Shown here one piece after another: positions 24,118 through 32,906 of a DNA stretch of 64,000 bases. Each line of letters starts with the position of its first letter. The first letter of the stretch is position 1. The stretch comes from Nocardia carnea (GTDB lineage: Bacteria; Actinomycetota; Actinomycetes; Mycobacteriales; Mycobacteriaceae), in the NCBI RefSeq assembly GCF_029868855.1, contig NZ_JARWOV010000088.1, positions 1-64,000 on the forward strand, written 5' to 3'. Under the pieces are notes generated by a model. It made no database searches and was not told the origin of the DNA. It saw only the letters and a program-made list of their open reading frames with translations. Both the position numbers and the translations under genes were made by a program.

Positions 24118-25382
24118 CGGGGTGCCCCCTTCCCGGTGGCGGCGGGTCCGAACAGTGCCTCGGCGAGCGAGGCGGTGTTCAACGTCAGTCCGGACCGGAA
24201 CGGCCCGGCCTGAGGGTTGGCCCCGACATCGGCGACCACGAACGGCGGGAAATCCTCGTAGGCCACGGGCAGCATCGAGCACTGCGGACCGCCCGACGCC
24301 GCGACCTTCGGCAGATGCTCCGGGTAGCGGTACGGTTCGACACCCCAGAGGAAGTTCGCCGACAATCCGATTCCCGGCACCTGTACCGGGGTCACCGAGG
24401 ACAGATAGCTCAGTCCGTCCAGAGCGCACGTCAGCGCCTGGTGATAGCGGTTGGTCAACTCGGTGGTCGGTGCCAGGACATCCATGGCACTCACCAGACC
24501 GGGGCCGCTCTCCCCCACCACCCGGTTACCGGTATCGGCCAGACCGATCAGGCTCATCAGCAGTACATCGAGTTGCTGCTGTTCTGCCACCACGGTCCGG
24601 CTCAGCCGGGTCGCGTTGCCGACGGTTTCCAGCAGTGCGGGCGCCGCGTCGGCATAGGTCCGGGTGACCTCCGGCGCCATCGCCAGATCCGCGCGCAGGG
24701 CGGGCAGCCCGGGTTCCAGTTTCGCCAGGAACGCCTCCAGGTCCACCATCATCTGGCCCACCCGGTCACCGCGCCCGCGCATCGCGGTGGCCAGCGCGCC
24801 CAGGGTTTCGTTGAGCTTCTCCGGTTGGATCTCGCCCAGTACCTGGGTGAGCTGTTCGAACACCGTGTTGATCTCGACGGTCACGTTCTCTGCGGCGAAC
24901 ACCTGCCCGGGCTCGAGGTGGCCCGTGCCCGGTTGCGCGGGCGGCACCAGTTGGATGTATTTCGCCCCGAATACCGTGGTAGAGGCGATATCCACGGTGA
25001 CATCGCCGGGTATGCGGGTGAGATCGGCCCGGTCGATGGCCAGTTCGATCTCCGCCGTGCCGTCGGCGCGTTCGACGATCGAATCCACCGCCCCGACCGT
25101 GACCCCGCGCAATTTCACCTCGGCATCGGGGTACATCACCAGACCGGCTCGCGGCGCGTGCACGGTCACCGCCACGGTATCGGCGAACCCGCCCCGGAAC
25201 AGGGCCACCGCGAGCACCACGATCGCCGTACCCGCCGCGATCGCCGCGAGCCCGGCGGCCGGACGGGCGAGCGGCTTCAGCCGGCCGGCCCAGCGCCGGC
25301 GACCGGCGGCTCGCGGCACCGGTACGTCCGGCGGCGGCGTGGCCGTCCACGGTTGTGTTTCGTTTCCCACCAGCGCCATCAC
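24114..25382 (-). CDS. mceA: MceA, Mce-family lipid-transport protein
   Basis: This 422-residue subunit has a 40-residue cytoplasmic lead, a membrane helix at about 42-62, and an Mce/MlaD domain at about 70-145 (V-K-L-R-G-V-T-V-G near 88; K-Y-I-Q-L-V near 136). A helical tunnel domain and a final extracytoplasmic segment follow. GTG 25382 shares one base with the yrbEB stop; an ATG directly after it (25379) is an equally good start. MceA is usually the substrate-facing subunit used to number the mce operons, but I cannot assign which mce locus this is. Confidence 0.92.
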   Translation of the reverse strand: MMALVGNETQPWTATPPPDVPVPRAAGRRRWAGRLKPLARPAAGLAAIAAGTAIVVLAVALFRGGFADTVAVTVHAPRAGLVMYPDAEVKLRGVTVGAVDSIVERADGTAEIELAIDRADLTRIPGDVTVDIASTTVFGAKYIQLVPPAQPGTGHLEPGQVFAAENVTVEINTVFEQLTQVLGEIQPEKLNETLGALATAMRGRGDRVGQMMVDLEAFLAKLEPGLPALRADLAMAPEVTRTYADAAPALLETVGNATRLSRTVVAEQQQLDVLLMSLIGLADTGNRVVGESGPGLVSAMDVLAPTTELTNRYHQALTCALDGLSYLSSVTPVQVPGIGLSANFLWGVEPYRYPEHLPKVAASGGPQCSMLPVAYEDFPPFVVADVGANPQAGPFRSGLTLNTASLAEALFGPAATGKGAPR

Positions 25383-26239
25383 TACCCCGACAGCTCGAAG
25401 TTTCCGTTGGACCCGTACACGGCCAGCGAGACCAGCAGCGTGACCGAGACGACCGCGATCAGCGAGGTCCGTACGGCATTGCCCACCGCGGTGCCCACAC
25501 CCGACGGCCCGCCGGCGGCGAAGAACCCGAAGTATGTGTGTATCAACAGGATCGTGATCGCCATGAGAATCGCCTGCAGGAACGACCAGAGCAGGTCGAT
25601 CGGATTGAGGAAGGTCGCGAAGTAGTGGTCGTACAGGCCCGAGGACTGCCCCAGGATCACCACCGTGGTGAACCGGCTGGCGAGGAAGGAGGCGATCACC
25701 GCGATGGCGTAGAGCGGGGTGATCGCGATCATCCCGGCCACGATGCGGGTGCCGACCAGGTACGCGATCGGCTCGATCGCAATGGATTCCAGTGCATCGA
25801 TCTCCTCGTTGATCCGCATGGCGCCCAATTGCGCGGTGACACCGGCACCGAACGTGGCCGCCAGCCCGATACCCGCGACCACGGGCGCGGAGATCCGGAC
25901 ATTGATGAAGGCGGACAGGAAACCGGTGAGCGCCTCGATACCGATATCACCGAGCGAGCTGTACCCCTGCACGGCGAGGGTGCCGCCGGTGGCCAGCGTC
26001 AGGAAGCTGACGATCACCACCGTGCCGCCGAACGCCGCCAGCGTGCCCGCGCCCATACTGATCTCCGCGATGAGCCGGATCGTCTCGCGTTTGTAGCGCC
26101 AGGCCGCCATCGGCGCGAACGCCAGTGCCTTCACATAGAAGATCGCGTGATCGCCGACCCGGCCGAGTACGTCCACCGGTTTACGCAGCCGGCGGATCAG
26201 CATCGGATACCGCGTGGCGAGAACCTCGGAGGCTGTCAT
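25382..26239 (-). CDS. yrbEB: YrbE-family permease subunit B
   Basis: This 285-residue integral membrane protein has five or six hydrophobic helices. It carries the MlaE-type conserved loop between helices (R-I-N-E-E-I-D-A-L-E-S-I around residue 140), which contacts the MCE ATPase. It pairs with the upstream YrbEA to form the inner-membrane permease for the Mce tunnel. A GGGAGGG ribosome site lies in the 13-base gap after yrbEA. The ATPase (MceG/Mkl) is not in this window, as expected because it is normally encoded elsewhere. Confidence 0.93.
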   Translation of the reverse strand: MTASEVLATRYPMLIRRLRKPVDVLGRVGDHAIFYVKALAFAPMAAWRYKRETIRLIAEISMGAGTLAAFGGTVVIVSFLTLATGGTLAVQGYSSLGDIGIEALTGFLSAFINVRISAPVVAGIGLAATFGAGVTAQLGAMRINEEIDALESIAIEPIAYLVGTRIVAGMIAITPLYAIAVIASFLASRFTTVVILGQSSGLYDHYFATFLNPIDLLWSFLQAILMAITILLIHTYFGFFAAGGPSGVGTAVGNAVRTSLIAVVSVTLLVSLAVYGSNGNFELSG

Positions 26240-26252
26240 CGAATCCCTCCCC

Positions 26253-27047
26253 TCATCCGGTCGTCAACTGGATGCCGATCGCCGTGACCATCACATTGAT
26301 GACGAACAGCGACATGAACGCATAGACGACGGTCTCGTTGACCGCGTTGCCCACCGATTTCGCGCCACCGGTGACGATCAGCCCCCGATAACAGGCGACG
26401 ATCCCGGCCACCAGGCCGAACAGCAGGGCTTTCACCGACGAGATGATCACCTCGTTGATGCCGGTGAGCAGCGTGATCCCGGCGACGAACGCGCCCGGAT
26501 TCACGTTCTGCACATACACCGAGAACACGTATCCGCCGAGCACTCCGATGATGCAGACCAGATTGTTCAGCAGCAACGCCACCAGCCCGGAGGCCAGCAT
26601 GCGCGGCGTGACCAGCCGCTGCACCGGGTCGATTCCGAGGACCTCCATGGCCGCGATCTCCTCGCGAATGGTTCGCGATCCCAGATCGGCACACATGGCG
26701 GTGGCGCCGGACCCCGCCACGATGAGCACCGTGACCATCGGGCCGACCTGGGTCACCGCGCCGAAGGCGGCGCCGGCGCCGGAGAGGTCCGCGGCACCCA
26801 GCTCGCGCAGCAGGATGTTCAGGGTGAAGCTCACCAGTACGGTGAACGGAATCGCCACCAGCAGAGTGGGAACCAGCGAGACCCGCACGATGAACCAGGA
26901 CTGTTCGAGGAATTCCCGGGTCTGGAACGGGCGGCGGAAGGCGAACCGCACCGCGTCGGCGGTCATGGCGAACAGGCCACCCACCGTCTGCAGTGGGCCC
27001 TCGAAACGGTCTCGGAGCCGGACCAGATAGGGCGTTCGGATGGTCAT
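26253..27047 (-). CDS. yrbEA: YrbE-family permease subunit A
   Basis: This 264-residue MlaE/YrbE permease has several membrane helices and the conserved cytoplasmic loop R-T-I-R-E-E-I-A-A-M-E-V-L near residue 128, the coupling helix for the Mce ATPase. It is the first gene of the eight-gene importer operon. ATG 27047 follows GAGG with five bases of spacing. The 765-base upstream region is AT-richer than the rest of the window and probably holds the operon promoter. Confidence 0.93.
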   Translation of the reverse strand: MTIRTPYLVRLRDRFEGPLQTVGGLFAMTADAVRFAFRRPFQTREFLEQSWFIVRVSLVPTLLVAIPFTVLVSFTLNILLRELGAADLSGAGAAFGAVTQVGPMVTVLIVAGSGATAMCADLGSRTIREEIAAMEVLGIDPVQRLVTPRMLASGLVALLLNNLVCIIGVLGGYVFSVYVQNVNPGAFVAGITLLTGINEVIISSVKALLFGLVAGIVACYRGLIVTGGAKSVGNAVNETVVYAFMSLFVINVMVTAIGIQLTTG

Positions 27048-27812
27048 ACCGGCCTCACGACATCGGATGCGGTTGCCGACATGCCGAGGAATTCGTCATC
27101 GAAGTACTCCTGTCGAACGATCGACGCCCGGTGGAATACGCCGGCGCGCGCTTCCACCGAGTCGGGCGGCTCGCGAACGAGCCGCGGCATGACGGGCAGC
27201 TCCGGCCGGCGGTAACGGAAGGCACTTCCGGCGTACGGCCGGGAAGTTCGACCCGATGGCTGGACCGTCCCAGCCGGTGCTGCTGTCACATCTCTCGGTG
27301 CGGAAATGTCATTCTCAATTTCGAATAGGATGGCATCCGATACTCGAGAACACAATACTTGCGGGCAAGTTTCCAGAAAACCCCAGGACGACTCGGCGCG
27401 CCCTCGGCAACCATCGGCCGAAAAGCCCGCGAACAGGCATGATAACCACAGGAGACCGCCTCCGAGGTGCGAGAATCCGCGTCGCACACGTCGGAGAATC
27501 GTGAAGATCAGCGTTTCAAAATTTGCCCACGTCTCGACCCCGGCGAGGCCGATCTGTGAATTCACACAATTGCCCGCGAACCCCCGGCGGAACACAACAG
27601 ATAATTCTGCGGAAACACCCTCGGCAACACCGTAAAAATTCGATACCCGTCAACGGCGGAGCGCCTTGGAACCCGCCTCCGGCCACGCCCCCGCGGCCAT
27701 TGTCCGGGTCAGCCCATCACCCACCGACCCGGCCGGCCGTCGTTCACCTCATGGACTTCGGAGCGGACCCGCGCTCCATCCATCTATTCCATCCATACCC
27801 ACCCCGTGCCCG
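27048..27812. other. Non-coding region upstream of the mce operon
   Basis: I find no convincing gene here; the frames that stay open have unusual composition and no ribosome site. About 27290-27640 is clearly AT-richer than its surroundings, as expected for a promoter region reading left into yrbEA. I could not identify a clean palindrome or a known sigma-factor motif. Confidence 0.5.
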
Positions 27813-28319
27813 TCAGACCGCCGGAACGAGATCCGCGCAAACCGGCGCGTATTCCATGGCGCCGCTGCGGAATATCTCACTGGGCGTCACGGCAGCAGCC
27901 GAGAGCCCGGCCGCCACCAGAGCCTGCGCCTTGAACGCGCGGGCCGCGTAACTCAGACGGTGCAGTACCGGGTCGACACCGTGGTCTTGCCCGGCCGGCC
28001 AGCCGTCACCCCAGACGACGACCTCGATCCCCCGGTCCTCCAGCGCCCGCAGGACGCCTTTACGCGCTCGGCCGTCTCGACTACAGACATCGGCGTTCAC
28101 AGCGAGCGCCTGCGGCAGCCGCCCCGGGACCTCGGTCGCCAGCACGGAGTCGAGTTCGCGGACCTCTGCGCCGAGGATTTTCAGCGGGCGGGTATCGGCG
28201 GGCTGCGCGAGCAGGACCGTCACCTCCCACCCGGCCACCGAGCGGTCGAACAACCACCCGCCGGCGAATTGGACCGCGTCGGCCACGGTCGCCGCCACCA
28301 CATCGAGCCGGTACCTCAT
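27813..28319 (-). CDS. Hypothetical protein coupled to TetR gene
   Basis: This 168-residue protein has a Rossmann-like alternation of strands and helices (V-T-V-L-L-A near 38; I-E-V-V-V-W-G-D-G-W near 105) and no membrane segment. Its ATG shares one base with the TetR stop (TGATG), so the two are translated together. I do not recognise the family. Coupling to a regulator next to a catabolic cluster suggests a ligand-sensing or accessory role, but this is only inference. Confidence 0.65.
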   Translation of the reverse strand: MRYRLDVVAATVADAVQFAGGWLFDRSVAGWEVTVLLAQPADTRPLKILGAEVRELDSVLATEVPGRLPQALAVNADVCSRDGRARKGVLRALEDRGIEVVVWGDGWPAGQDHGVDPVLHRLSYAARAFKAQALVAAGLSAAAVTPSEIFRSGAMEYAPVCADLVPAV

Positions 28320-28921
28320 CACATCTCCTTCGCCGCCAAGTCGCGGGCCAGCGACTCGGTGTAACCGTTGAACACTTCGGCCAGCGGGATCGAACGATCG
28401 AGCAGCCACGAGATCTCCATTCCGTTCAGAAAGGCGACGATCTCGACCGCACGCATCCGCGGATCGACATCGCGCCGGTACCGGCCGCTGTCCTGGCCCC
28501 GCCGAATCGCCTGGGTGACGATTTCGACGGCCGTGCGCCACCGATCGAGCATGCGATCGTGCAGTGGCGCCTCGGGCATGAGGTTCTCGACGAGAAGGAC
28601 GACGAAGGTGCCGACCAGCTCCGGAGAACGTTCCATCCTGGTGACGACTTTGCGGATCTCCACGATGAGGTCTCCGCTGATATCCGCGTCCTCCAGGTCT
28701 ACGGCGTCGCGGGCGTCCAGGACTGCGTGTAGCAGCTGCTCTTTGGAAGAGAAGTGATGCAGCAGTCCCGCCGAGGTCACTCCGGCCTCGCCGGCGATCT
28801 GCGCCAGCGTCGTGCTGCGCCAGCCGTTGCGGGTGAGGAGTCGCTGAGCTACGGCAAGTATTCGTTGCCGGCGATCCTCCCCCTTGGCAAGGAGTGAGGC
28901 ATAAGGACGAGGAGCTGTCAT
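28319..28921 (-). CDS. TetR family transcriptional regulator
   Basis: This 200-residue TetR protein has its helix-turn-helix at about residues 38-57 (T-L-A-Q-I-A-G-E-A-G-V-T then L-L-H-H-F) and a typical helical effector domain. It is divergent from the catabolic operon starting at 29355. A 24-bp imperfect palindrome lies 22 bases upstream of its start (28943-28966), a normal position for an autoregulatory TetR operator. It most likely represses both itself and the amidohydrolase/M24/CoA-transferase operon. Confidence 0.9.
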   Translation of the reverse strand: MTAPRPYASLLAKGEDRRQRILAVAQRLLTRNGWRSTTLAQIAGEAGVTSAGLLHHFSSKEQLLHAVLDARDAVDLEDADISGDLIVEIRKVVTRMERSPELVGTFVVLLVENLMPEAPLHDRMLDRWRTAVEIVTQAIRRGQDSGRYRRDVDPRMRAVEIVAFLNGMEISWLLDRSIPLAEVFNGYTESLARDLAAKEM

Positions 28922-29354
28922 GGTCCGAACCCCGATCTGACAAACCTAGTGAACACACAGTAGGTTGGTTTCCCGCTTGTGACAAGGGTTACAAAGAAGT
29001 TGCGCCCGCAAGGGGCATTCACCTGCCCGTCGAGGGTGGGCGCACGGCGCGAATCAACCCCTCCGAGGGCCTGCCGGCGACCGCTCCGAGTCCCGATGAA
29101 AATAGCATTCTCCAGGCCTCAGCCGGGATCGAACGGGAAATCCGGCCGAAGTGTTAGAACGTCACTCTCCTATTGTGATAATGTCGTTTTCAGCTTGGCG
29201 GGTCAGCCACCCGGCTTCCGGCCGCCCACTCCGCCGGCGCGGCGGACGTTGCCACATAGCGGTTCGATATGACCGCCGCGACGAGGGTCGGCGGCCGCGG
29301 GAGACGACCGCCGACGGCAAATTCGCGAATCAAACGATCCATTGGAGGGTCACG
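28922..29354. other. Divergent promoter region of TetR and amidohydrolase operon
   Basis: These 433 bases hold the operator at 28943-28966 and an AT-richer stretch near 29150-29200 before the amidohydrolase start. No credible gene is present. The GGAGGG at 29344-29349 is the ribosome site of the next gene. Confidence 0.55.
28943..28966. promoter_or_regulatory. Imperfect 24-bp palindrome, probable TetR operator
   Basis: AACCTA (28943-28948) and TAGGTT (28961-28966) are exact inverted arms, and the inner bases TG and CA also match (AACCTAnTG and CAnTAGGTT). The site lies immediately upstream of the TetR start. Confidence 0.65.
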
Positions 29355-30560
29355 ATGCCGACTTCGCCCAGCAGCGCTCCGCTCTACCCCCCGCAGGGAT
29401 TCGGTCCACCGAAGGACCGCCGGGGCCGGGCCGAGGGCAGCCTCGGACTACCCGCCGGCACAGAGGTCTTCTCCGCCGACAACCACATCTCCCTCGCGGA
29501 CGACATCTTCTACGAACGCTTCCCGGAGGAGCTGCGGGACAAGGCGCCGCGGGTCTGGTACGAGGAGGGGGCCTACCAGATCGGGCGTAAGGGAAAGTCG
29601 TTCCTGCCCGGTGATTTCAGCCGGGTCCTGATGCAGTACGACCCCCTCGACGGGTCCGGTAGCACCAACCTCGAAGCCCGGATCGCGGATCTACGCGCCG
29701 ACGGGATCGACAAGGAGCTGGCGTTCCCCAATTCCCTTCTCGCACTGCTGTTCTACCCGGACAAGGCGGTCCGCGAGCGCTGCTTCCGCATCTACAACGA
29801 ATACATCGCCGAGGTGCAGGAACGATCCGGTGGCACGCTGTACGGGGTCGGATTGATCAACTGGTGGGATGCCGACGGCGCCCGCCGCACTCTCACCGAG
29901 CTGAAAGCGCTGGGGCTCGAGACCTTCCTGCTTCCACTGTCGGCCGGAAAGGACGACGACGGCGCCGTCATCGACTACGGCAGCACGTCGATGATCGGCG
30001 TCTGGGACGCCATCGAGGAATCCGGGATACCGGTATCGCACCATATCGGCGAATCTCCGCTGTCCGCGCCGTGCGAGGTGAACAGTGTGGTGGTCGGGAT
30101 GATGCACAATGTGGCTCCGTTCCGGGAGCTGTTCTCCAAGTACATCTTCAGCGGCATCATCGATCGGCATCCCGGTCTGCAGATCGGCTGGTTCGAGGGC
30201 GGTATCAACTGGGTCGCCTCGGCCCTGCAGGATGCCGAACATATGCACGCGTCCTACCGGCACATGTACAACCGGCCGCTGGATCACGAGGTCCGCCACT
30301 ACTGGGACAACCATATGCGGGCCTCGTTCATGGTCGACCCGCTCGGCCTGGCCATCATCGACCAGATCGGTGTGGACCGGGTGATGTGGTCATCGGACTA
30401 CCCGCACAACGAGAGCACCTTCGGCTACTCGGAGAAGTCCCTGGCCTCGGTCGTCGATGCACTCGGGCCTGAGCAGGCGGCCCGCGTGGTGAGCGGGAAC
30501 ATCAAAGAATTCCTGGGCATACAGGCCCCGCGCGACGCCGAGAAGGACCGTATTCGATGA
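29355..30560 (+). CDS. Amidohydrolase-2 family protein
   Basis: This 401-residue TIM-barrel protein is of the same broad family as those at 2707 and 3808. Metal and catalytic motifs are largely intact: A-D42-N-H44 on the first strand, S-H-H-I-G near 225, and the closing S-S-D348-Y-P-H351. Such enzymes hydrolyse or decarboxylate cyclic acids. A GGAGGG site precedes ATG 29355. Its stop overlaps the start of the M24 gene (ATGA), making it first in a tightly coupled operon ending in a CoA-transferase. The substrate is probably a ring or carboxylic compound that is later handled as a CoA thioester (inference). Confidence 0.88.
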   Translation: MPTSPSSAPLYPPQGFGPPKDRRGRAEGSLGLPAGTEVFSADNHISLADDIFYERFPEELRDKAPRVWYEEGAYQIGRKGKSFLPGDFSRVLMQYDPLDGSGSTNLEARIADLRADGIDKELAFPNSLLALLFYPDKAVRERCFRIYNEYIAEVQERSGGTLYGVGLINWWDADGARRTLTELKALGLETFLLPLSAGKDDDGAVIDYGSTSMIGVWDAIEESGIPVSHHIGESPLSAPCEVNSVVVGMMHNVAPFRELFSKYIFSGIIDRHPGLQIGWFEGGINWVASALQDAEHMHASYRHMYNRPLDHEVRHYWDNHMRASFMVDPLGLAIIDQIGVDRVMWSSDYPHNESTFGYSEKSLASVVDALGPEQAARVVSGNIKEFLGIQAPRDAEKDRIR

Positions 30561-31792
30561 CCGCATTCCCCGCCGCGACGACCGCGGCGATCGACATACC
30601 CGACCTCCCGGACCGTGCGCGGATGCGCCGGGAGACCGGGGCCCGCCTGCGTTCGGCCATGGCCGAGCGCGGGGTCGACGCGGCGATCCTGCTGCTGAAC
30701 AACAATGTCGTGTACGCGACCGGAGCGAACTGGCCGCTCGGCGACGCCGGCCTCGCCCATGTCGAACGACCGGTGGCGGTGGTGACGGTCGACGACGAAT
30801 GGCCGCATCTGTTCCTGCCGTTCCGTGCGGGCGCGGCCGCGGAGTCCGAACTGCCCGAAGACCATCTGCATCCACCGGTGTATCTCGAGTTCGACGAGGG
30901 CGTAGCGGATTTCGGCCGGAAACTGGCCGAGTTGGTGCGGCCCGGCGCCACCGTCGCGGTGGACGAGTTCACCGGCGCCATGCTGCGTGCCCGCGACCGG
31001 CTCTTCCCCGGGACCGTACCTGTGGACGCCGCCACGGTGATCGGTCCCGCCAAGTTGATCAAAACACCCGACGAGCTGTCCTGTATCCGCAAAGCCTGCC
31101 GGATCACCGAGGAGGCCATCGTCGACGTCCAGGCGGCCCTGGCGCCGGGTGTCCGCCAGATCGACCTGTCCGCGGGCTTCGTACGACGGGCCTTCGAACT
31201 CGGTGCCACCGCGACCATGCTGGACGCCATCTGGCAGGTCATGCCCGACAGCAAGGCCGAAGGGGTGTGGACCAGCCACGGCGATCTCGCCCTACCTCTG
31301 CTCACCACGGAACGTGAGTTGAAGGCCGGCGATGTGCTGTGGACCGATGTCAGCATCACCTACAACGGGTACTGCTCGGACTTCGGCCGCACCTGGATCG
31401 TCGGACAGGACCCGGCACCGCGCCAGCAGGCGCAGTACCGGCAGTGGCGCCACATCCTGGAGGCGGTACTCGCGCAGATCCGCCCCGGTGCCACCGCCGG
31501 GCAGCTCGCCCGGGCGGCAACCGAGGCGGCCGGTGGGCAACGCCCGTGGCTGCCGCATTTCTACATCTCGCACGGAATCGGCGTGAGCGCCGCCGAGACG
31601 CCGATGATCGGCACCGACCTCGGCGCCGAATTCGACGACAGTTTCGTGCTCCGACCCGGCATGGTGCTGGTCCTCGAACCCGTGGTGTGGGAGGACGGCA
31701 CCGGCGGCTATCGCAGTGAGGAGATCGTGGTGGTAACCGACGGAGGCTGGATGCCTCTCACCGACTACACCTATGCCCCCTATGGCGACTGA
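30557..31792 (+). CDS. M24 family metallopeptidase-fold protein, intact metal site
   Basis: This 411-residue protein has an N-terminal creatinase-like domain (about 1-165) and a C-terminal pita-bread catalytic domain. All five dimetal ligands are visible: D264 (W-T-D-V-S), D275 (C-S-D-F-G-R-T), H339 (S-H-G-I-G), E374 (L-E-P-V-V) and E388 (R-S-E-E). Members are X-Pro dipeptidases, creatinases or related C-N or C-C hydrolases. In a catabolic operon with amidohydrolase and CoA-transferase genes, action on a small amide or DMSP-like substrate is as likely as peptidase activity. It overlaps the upstream gene by four bases. Confidence 0.9.
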   Translation: MTAFPAATTAAIDIPDLPDRARMRRETGARLRSAMAERGVDAAILLLNNNVVYATGANWPLGDAGLAHVERPVAVVTVDDEWPHLFLPFRAGAAAESELPEDHLHPPVYLEFDEGVADFGRKLAELVRPGATVAVDEFTGAMLRARDRLFPGTVPVDAATVIGPAKLIKTPDELSCIRKACRITEEAIVDVQAALAPGVRQIDLSAGFVRRAFELGATATMLDAIWQVMPDSKAEGVWTSHGDLALPLLTTERELKAGDVLWTDVSITYNGYCSDFGRTWIVGQDPAPRQQAQYRQWRHILEAVLAQIRPGATAGQLARAATEAAGGQRPWLPHFYISHGIGVSAAETPMIGTDLGAEFDDSFVLRPGMVLVLEPVVWEDGTGGYRSEEIVVVTDGGWMPLTDYTYAPYGD

Positions 31793-32906
31793 GATCCTGC
31801 CGGACGATCGCGCGCTGCGGGCCGGGCGCCGCGAGCGTGTGCTGGCACAGATGCATGCCCATGATCTCGATGTGCTGATCGCCGGACGGCAGGCCAATGC
31901 CCGCTATCTGTCCGGGGCTCCCCAGCTGTGGGTCGCCGGGACGCGGCCGTTCGGCCCGGTGGCCCTGCTGATGCGGAAAACCGGTGCGGTCCATCTGCAC
32001 AGCACGTGGGACGAGGGAATTCCCGAGGACATTCCGCACGAGAACCTGTACGAAACCATGTGGGATCCGCGCAATCTCATCGCGGTCCTGCGCGATATCG
32101 ACGGCGCGGACACGGCACGCCGGGTGGGCACCGACGCCTTGTCCCCGGCTTTCGCGCAGCTGCTGCCCGTGGCTTTCCCGAATGCCGAGATCGTGGACGG
32201 CGAACTCGCGTTCCGGGCGGCCCGCCGGATCAAGACCGCCGCCGAGATCGAGACGATGCGCGCCGGGCTGCGGGTCGCCGAACAGGGGCTGTCCGCGGCA
32301 CTGGCTCAACTCGCGCCCGGGGTCACCGAACAAGGGCTCGCGGGCGTACTGCTCGAGGCCTGCGCGGCCGGTGGAGTGAGCACGCCCGCCACCCAGGACG
32401 CGGCGTGGGTGACCGCCCGCGACCATCCGTGGCGGCGGGCGAGCGCCGACCGGCGGGTTCAGGAGGGCGATCTGGTCGCTTTCTCCTCCGGCGTGCTGAG
32501 CGACGGCTATATCGGGGAAGTCGGGCGCACGTGGCCGGCCGGCCCCGTGACTCCGGCCGTCGAGAAACTGTACGGTCGCTGGAATCTGCTGTGGGAGAGG
32601 TTGTTACAGGCCTGCCGGCCCGGCGCGGCCGCGTCCGGACTGCTCGACGCCTACCTCGACGGGGGCGAACCTCTGCCCGCCGCACCGGTCGCCCGCGGGC
32701 TCGGTATGGGGTTCGACCCGCCTGTCGTGGCGCCGGCCCTGCGCGGTACCGCCGATGCGGAGCAGCTCGAACCCGGGATGGTTCTGGCAGTCACCGGTTA
32801 TGTCTGGGCCGAGGGTGTGGGCGCGGTATTCGGCCGCGACGCCGTGCTCATCGGCGACGACGGCCCGCAGGTGCTGACCTCGAGCCCGTACTGGGGACAG
32901 CAATGA
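31782..32906 (+). CDS. M24-fold protein lacking metal ligands (probable pseudoenzyme)
   Basis: This 374-residue protein has the creatinase/M24 two-domain plan and aligns with the upstream gene around the G-R-T-W segment. However, the ligand positions differ: the first Asp is in F-S-S-G (Ser), the second is Glu (G-E-V-G-R-T), the His is replaced in R-G-L-G-M-G, the first Glu is Thr (V-T-G-Y-V), and the last is not Glu (G-R-D-A). It therefore should not bind the usual two metals. ATG 31782 overlaps the preceding gene by 11 bases (ATG 31773 is an alternative). It may form a heterodimer with its active neighbour; creatinase-fold proteins are dimers. Confidence 0.82.
   Translation: MATEILPDDRALRAGRRERVLAQMHAHDLDVLIAGRQANARYLSGAPQLWVAGTRPFGPVALLMRKTGAVHLHSTWDEGIPEDIPHENLYETMWDPRNLIAVLRDIDGADTARRVGTDALSPAFAQLLPVAFPNAEIVDGELAFRAARRIKTAAEIETMRAGLRVAEQGLSAALAQLAPGVTEQGLAGVLLEACAAGGVSTPATQDAAWVTARDHPWRRASADRRVQEGDLVAFSSGVLSDGYIGEVGRTWPAGPVTPAVEKLYGRWNLLWERLLQACRPGAAASGLLDAYLDGGEPLPAAPVARGLGMGFDPPVVAPALRGTADAEQLEPGMVLAVTGYVWAEGVGAVFGRDAVLIGDDGPQVLTSSPYWGQQ

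Noticed and set aside
27044..27595. Minus-strand frame upstream of yrbEA
   Set aside because: No ribosome site, no similarity, mixed composition; it ends inside yrbEA's leader and looks like an open frame in a promoter region.
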